A stretch of 7,388 nucleotides of DNA, from positions 1 through 7,388 of the forward strand of contig CAUEKH010000115.1 of the NCBI GenBank assembly GCA_959018155.1, in the 5' to 3' direction. Shown here piece by piece: positions 6,461-7,388 of the stretch. The position numbers and the translations under genes were made by a program. The notes under the pieces are model-generated. The model worked only from the letters and a program-made list of their open reading frames with translations, was not told the DNA's origin and made no database searches. Each line of letters opens with the position of its first letter. Position 1 is the first letter of the stretch. This DNA is from an uncultured Hungatella sp. (GTDB taxonomy: Bacteria > Bacillota > Clostridia > Lachnospirales > Lachnospiraceae).

Positions 6461-7241
6461 GGCTGAAAGAAGAATAGTAATGATAGATGCCGGTCACGGC
6501 GGTTCAGATCCTGGCGCCACCTGGAATGAAAGACAGGAGAAGGACGATGTATTGAGACTTGCCCTCGCAGTAGGGAGAATTCTCTCCCGGAACGGGGTTG
6601 ATGTAAGATATACGAGAACGGATGATACGTACAACACGCCGCTTGAGAAGGCGATGATGGGAAATGAGTCGGAAGTCGATTATTTTATCTCCATCCACCG
6701 CAATGCCATGCCCATCCCGGGAAGCGCTTCCGGGATTGAGAGTCTGGTGTTTGAAAATCAGGGTATTCCGTCGCTTCTGGCCGCCAATATTAATGAGCAG
6801 CTAACGAAAACGGGCTTCATGGATCTGGGAATTATCGAGAGACCGGGCCTCGTCGTGCTGAGACGAACGGAGATGCCAGCCGTCCTGATAGAGGCCGGAT
6901 TTATTGATAATGACGCGGATAATGAACTGTTTGACGAAAATTTTCAGGCGGTGGCCCAGGCGATCGCAGATGGGATTTTGCAGACATTTAAAGAAGAGGA
7001 CGCGATGCGGCCGGAGTACTACCAGGTTCAGACAGGGGCTTACCGCGTGCGGAGACTGGCAGATCAGCAGCTGGAAACCTTAAGGTCCCAGGGCTTTCCT
7101 GCTTTTGTTGTCCTGGAAGACGGCCTCTACAAAGTGAGGGCCGGGGCTTTCCTGGAACTTGACAATGCGGTCCGGCAGGAACAGCAACTGCGCAGATACG
7201 GGTATAATACATTGATTGTGAGGCGGCCGGCGGTTTATTGA
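6459..7241 (+). CDS. CwlC-like N-acetylmuramoyl-L-alanine amidase (Amidase_3 + SPOR)
   Basis: This zinc amidase cuts between N-acetylmuramic acid and the peptide stem. Residues about 5-177 form the Amidase_3 domain: His13 (DAGHGGSDPGA), Glu27 (RQEKDD) and His80 (SIHRNA) are the likely zinc ligands and Glu145 (AVLIEAGFIDN) the catalytic residue. Residues about 187-256 form a SPOR domain that binds peptidoglycan (YYQVQTGAY and GLYKVRAGAF repeats). No signal peptide precedes the catalytic domain. This architecture, at 260 residues, matches Bacillus CwlC (about 255), which digests the mother-cell wall during spore release. TTG 6459 is preferred: AAAGGAG (6444-6450) sits 8 bases upstream. The GTG at 6441 lies within that hairpin arm and has no good site of its own; the ATG at 6480 also lacks one. 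A phage lysin origin is less likely because no phage genes adjoin. Confidence 0.92.
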   Translation: MAERRIVMIDAGHGGSDPGATWNERQEKDDVLRLALAVGRILSRNGVDVRYTRTDDTYNTPLEKAMMGNESEVDYFISIHRNAMPIPGSASGIESLVFENQGIPSLLAANINEQLTKTGFMDLGIIERPGLVVLRRTEMPAVLIEAGFIDNDADNELFDENFQAVAQAIADGILQTFKEEDAMRPEYYQVQTGAYRVRRLADQQLETLRSQGFPAFVVLEDGLYKVRAGAFLELDNAVRQEQQLRRYGYNTLIVRRPAVY

Positions 7242-7267
7242 CGGATCCTTCATTTTTGACCACCAGG

Positions 7268-7320
7268 GCGTCTGTTCCGGCTGATGAAATTTTGAAAATC
7301 AGCCGGAACAGACGCTTTTT
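7268..7320 (+). terminator. Strong intrinsic terminator after the amidase gene
   Basis: An 18-bp perfect stem, GCGTCTGTTCCGGCTGAT (7268-7285) with its exact complement (7298-7315), has a 12-base loop and is followed by TTTTT (7316-7320). It starts 26 bases after the amidase stop codon. There is no T-tract for the opposite strand, so it works in one direction. Confidence 0.95.
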
Positions 7321-7388
7321 GCCTGATTTTCATGGAAAAATGGTTGCGAAGAAAAACACACATTTTACTAAAAATAAGCCACCTGAAT

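Noticed and set aside
7321..7388. Start of another gene or a promoter at the right edge
   Set aside because: Two short frames (from 7332 and 7340) stay open to the edge, but neither has a ribosome binding site or recognisable residues. A TTGCGA/TACTAA pair with 16-base spacing matches the promoter consensus too poorly.

Overview
The window reads as a chromosomal segment of a spore-forming Firmicute, most likely a Lachnospiraceae-type clostridium. The reasons are protein content and style: GSI-alpha-type glutamine synthetase followed by an ANTAR regulator, the DapL route to diaminopimelate, a GH2 glycosidase with a clostridial-style sequence, a CwlC-like sporulation amidase, strong GGAGG ribosome binding sites, and moderately GC-rich codon use. 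The species cannot be fixed from the sequence alone. Every supported gene lies on the + strand, and gene density is high with no mobile element, tRNA, rRNA or CRISPR array seen.

Region 1 (1-3510) looks like one nitrogen/lysine transcription unit: the 3' part of glnA, an ANTAR RNA-binding regulator, dapF and dapL. No convincing terminator interrupts it until a bulged hairpin after dapL. GlnA, DapL and DapF are linked through glutamate: GlnA consumes it, DapL uses it as amino donor to make LL-diaminopimelate, and DapF epimerises that to meso-diaminopimelate for lysine and peptidoglycan. The ANTAR protein is the likely antiterminator of the nitrogen genes. A long bulged hairpin sits between dapF and dapL.

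Region 2 (3530-4048) is a stand-alone Lrp/AsnC-family regulator preceded by a GC-rich hairpin. Region 3 (4091-6394) is a monocistronic-looking, cytoplasmic GH2 glycosidase with its own sigma-A-like promoter. Its predicted acid/base glutamate is replaced by aspartate, and it carries an extra C-terminal tail.

Region 4 (6395-7320) is the most interesting part. A CwlC-like N-acetylmuramoyl-L-alanine amidase (Amidase_3 plus SPOR, no signal peptide) starts at TTG. Its Shine-Dalgarno sequence forms the 3' arm of a perfect inverted repeat that is followed directly by a T-tract, so the same bases look like the terminator of the GH2 gene and a lock on translation of the amidase. The 5' arm contains a sigma-K-like -10 element (CATACTTTA) with AC 17 bases upstream. 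A transcript started there would lack the 5' arm and leave the ribosome binding site free. This suggests an insulation device that keeps a lytic enzyme silent in read-through RNA and allows it only in the sporulating mother cell. The unit ends in a perfect 18-bp stem terminator. The last 68 bases hold nothing I can support.
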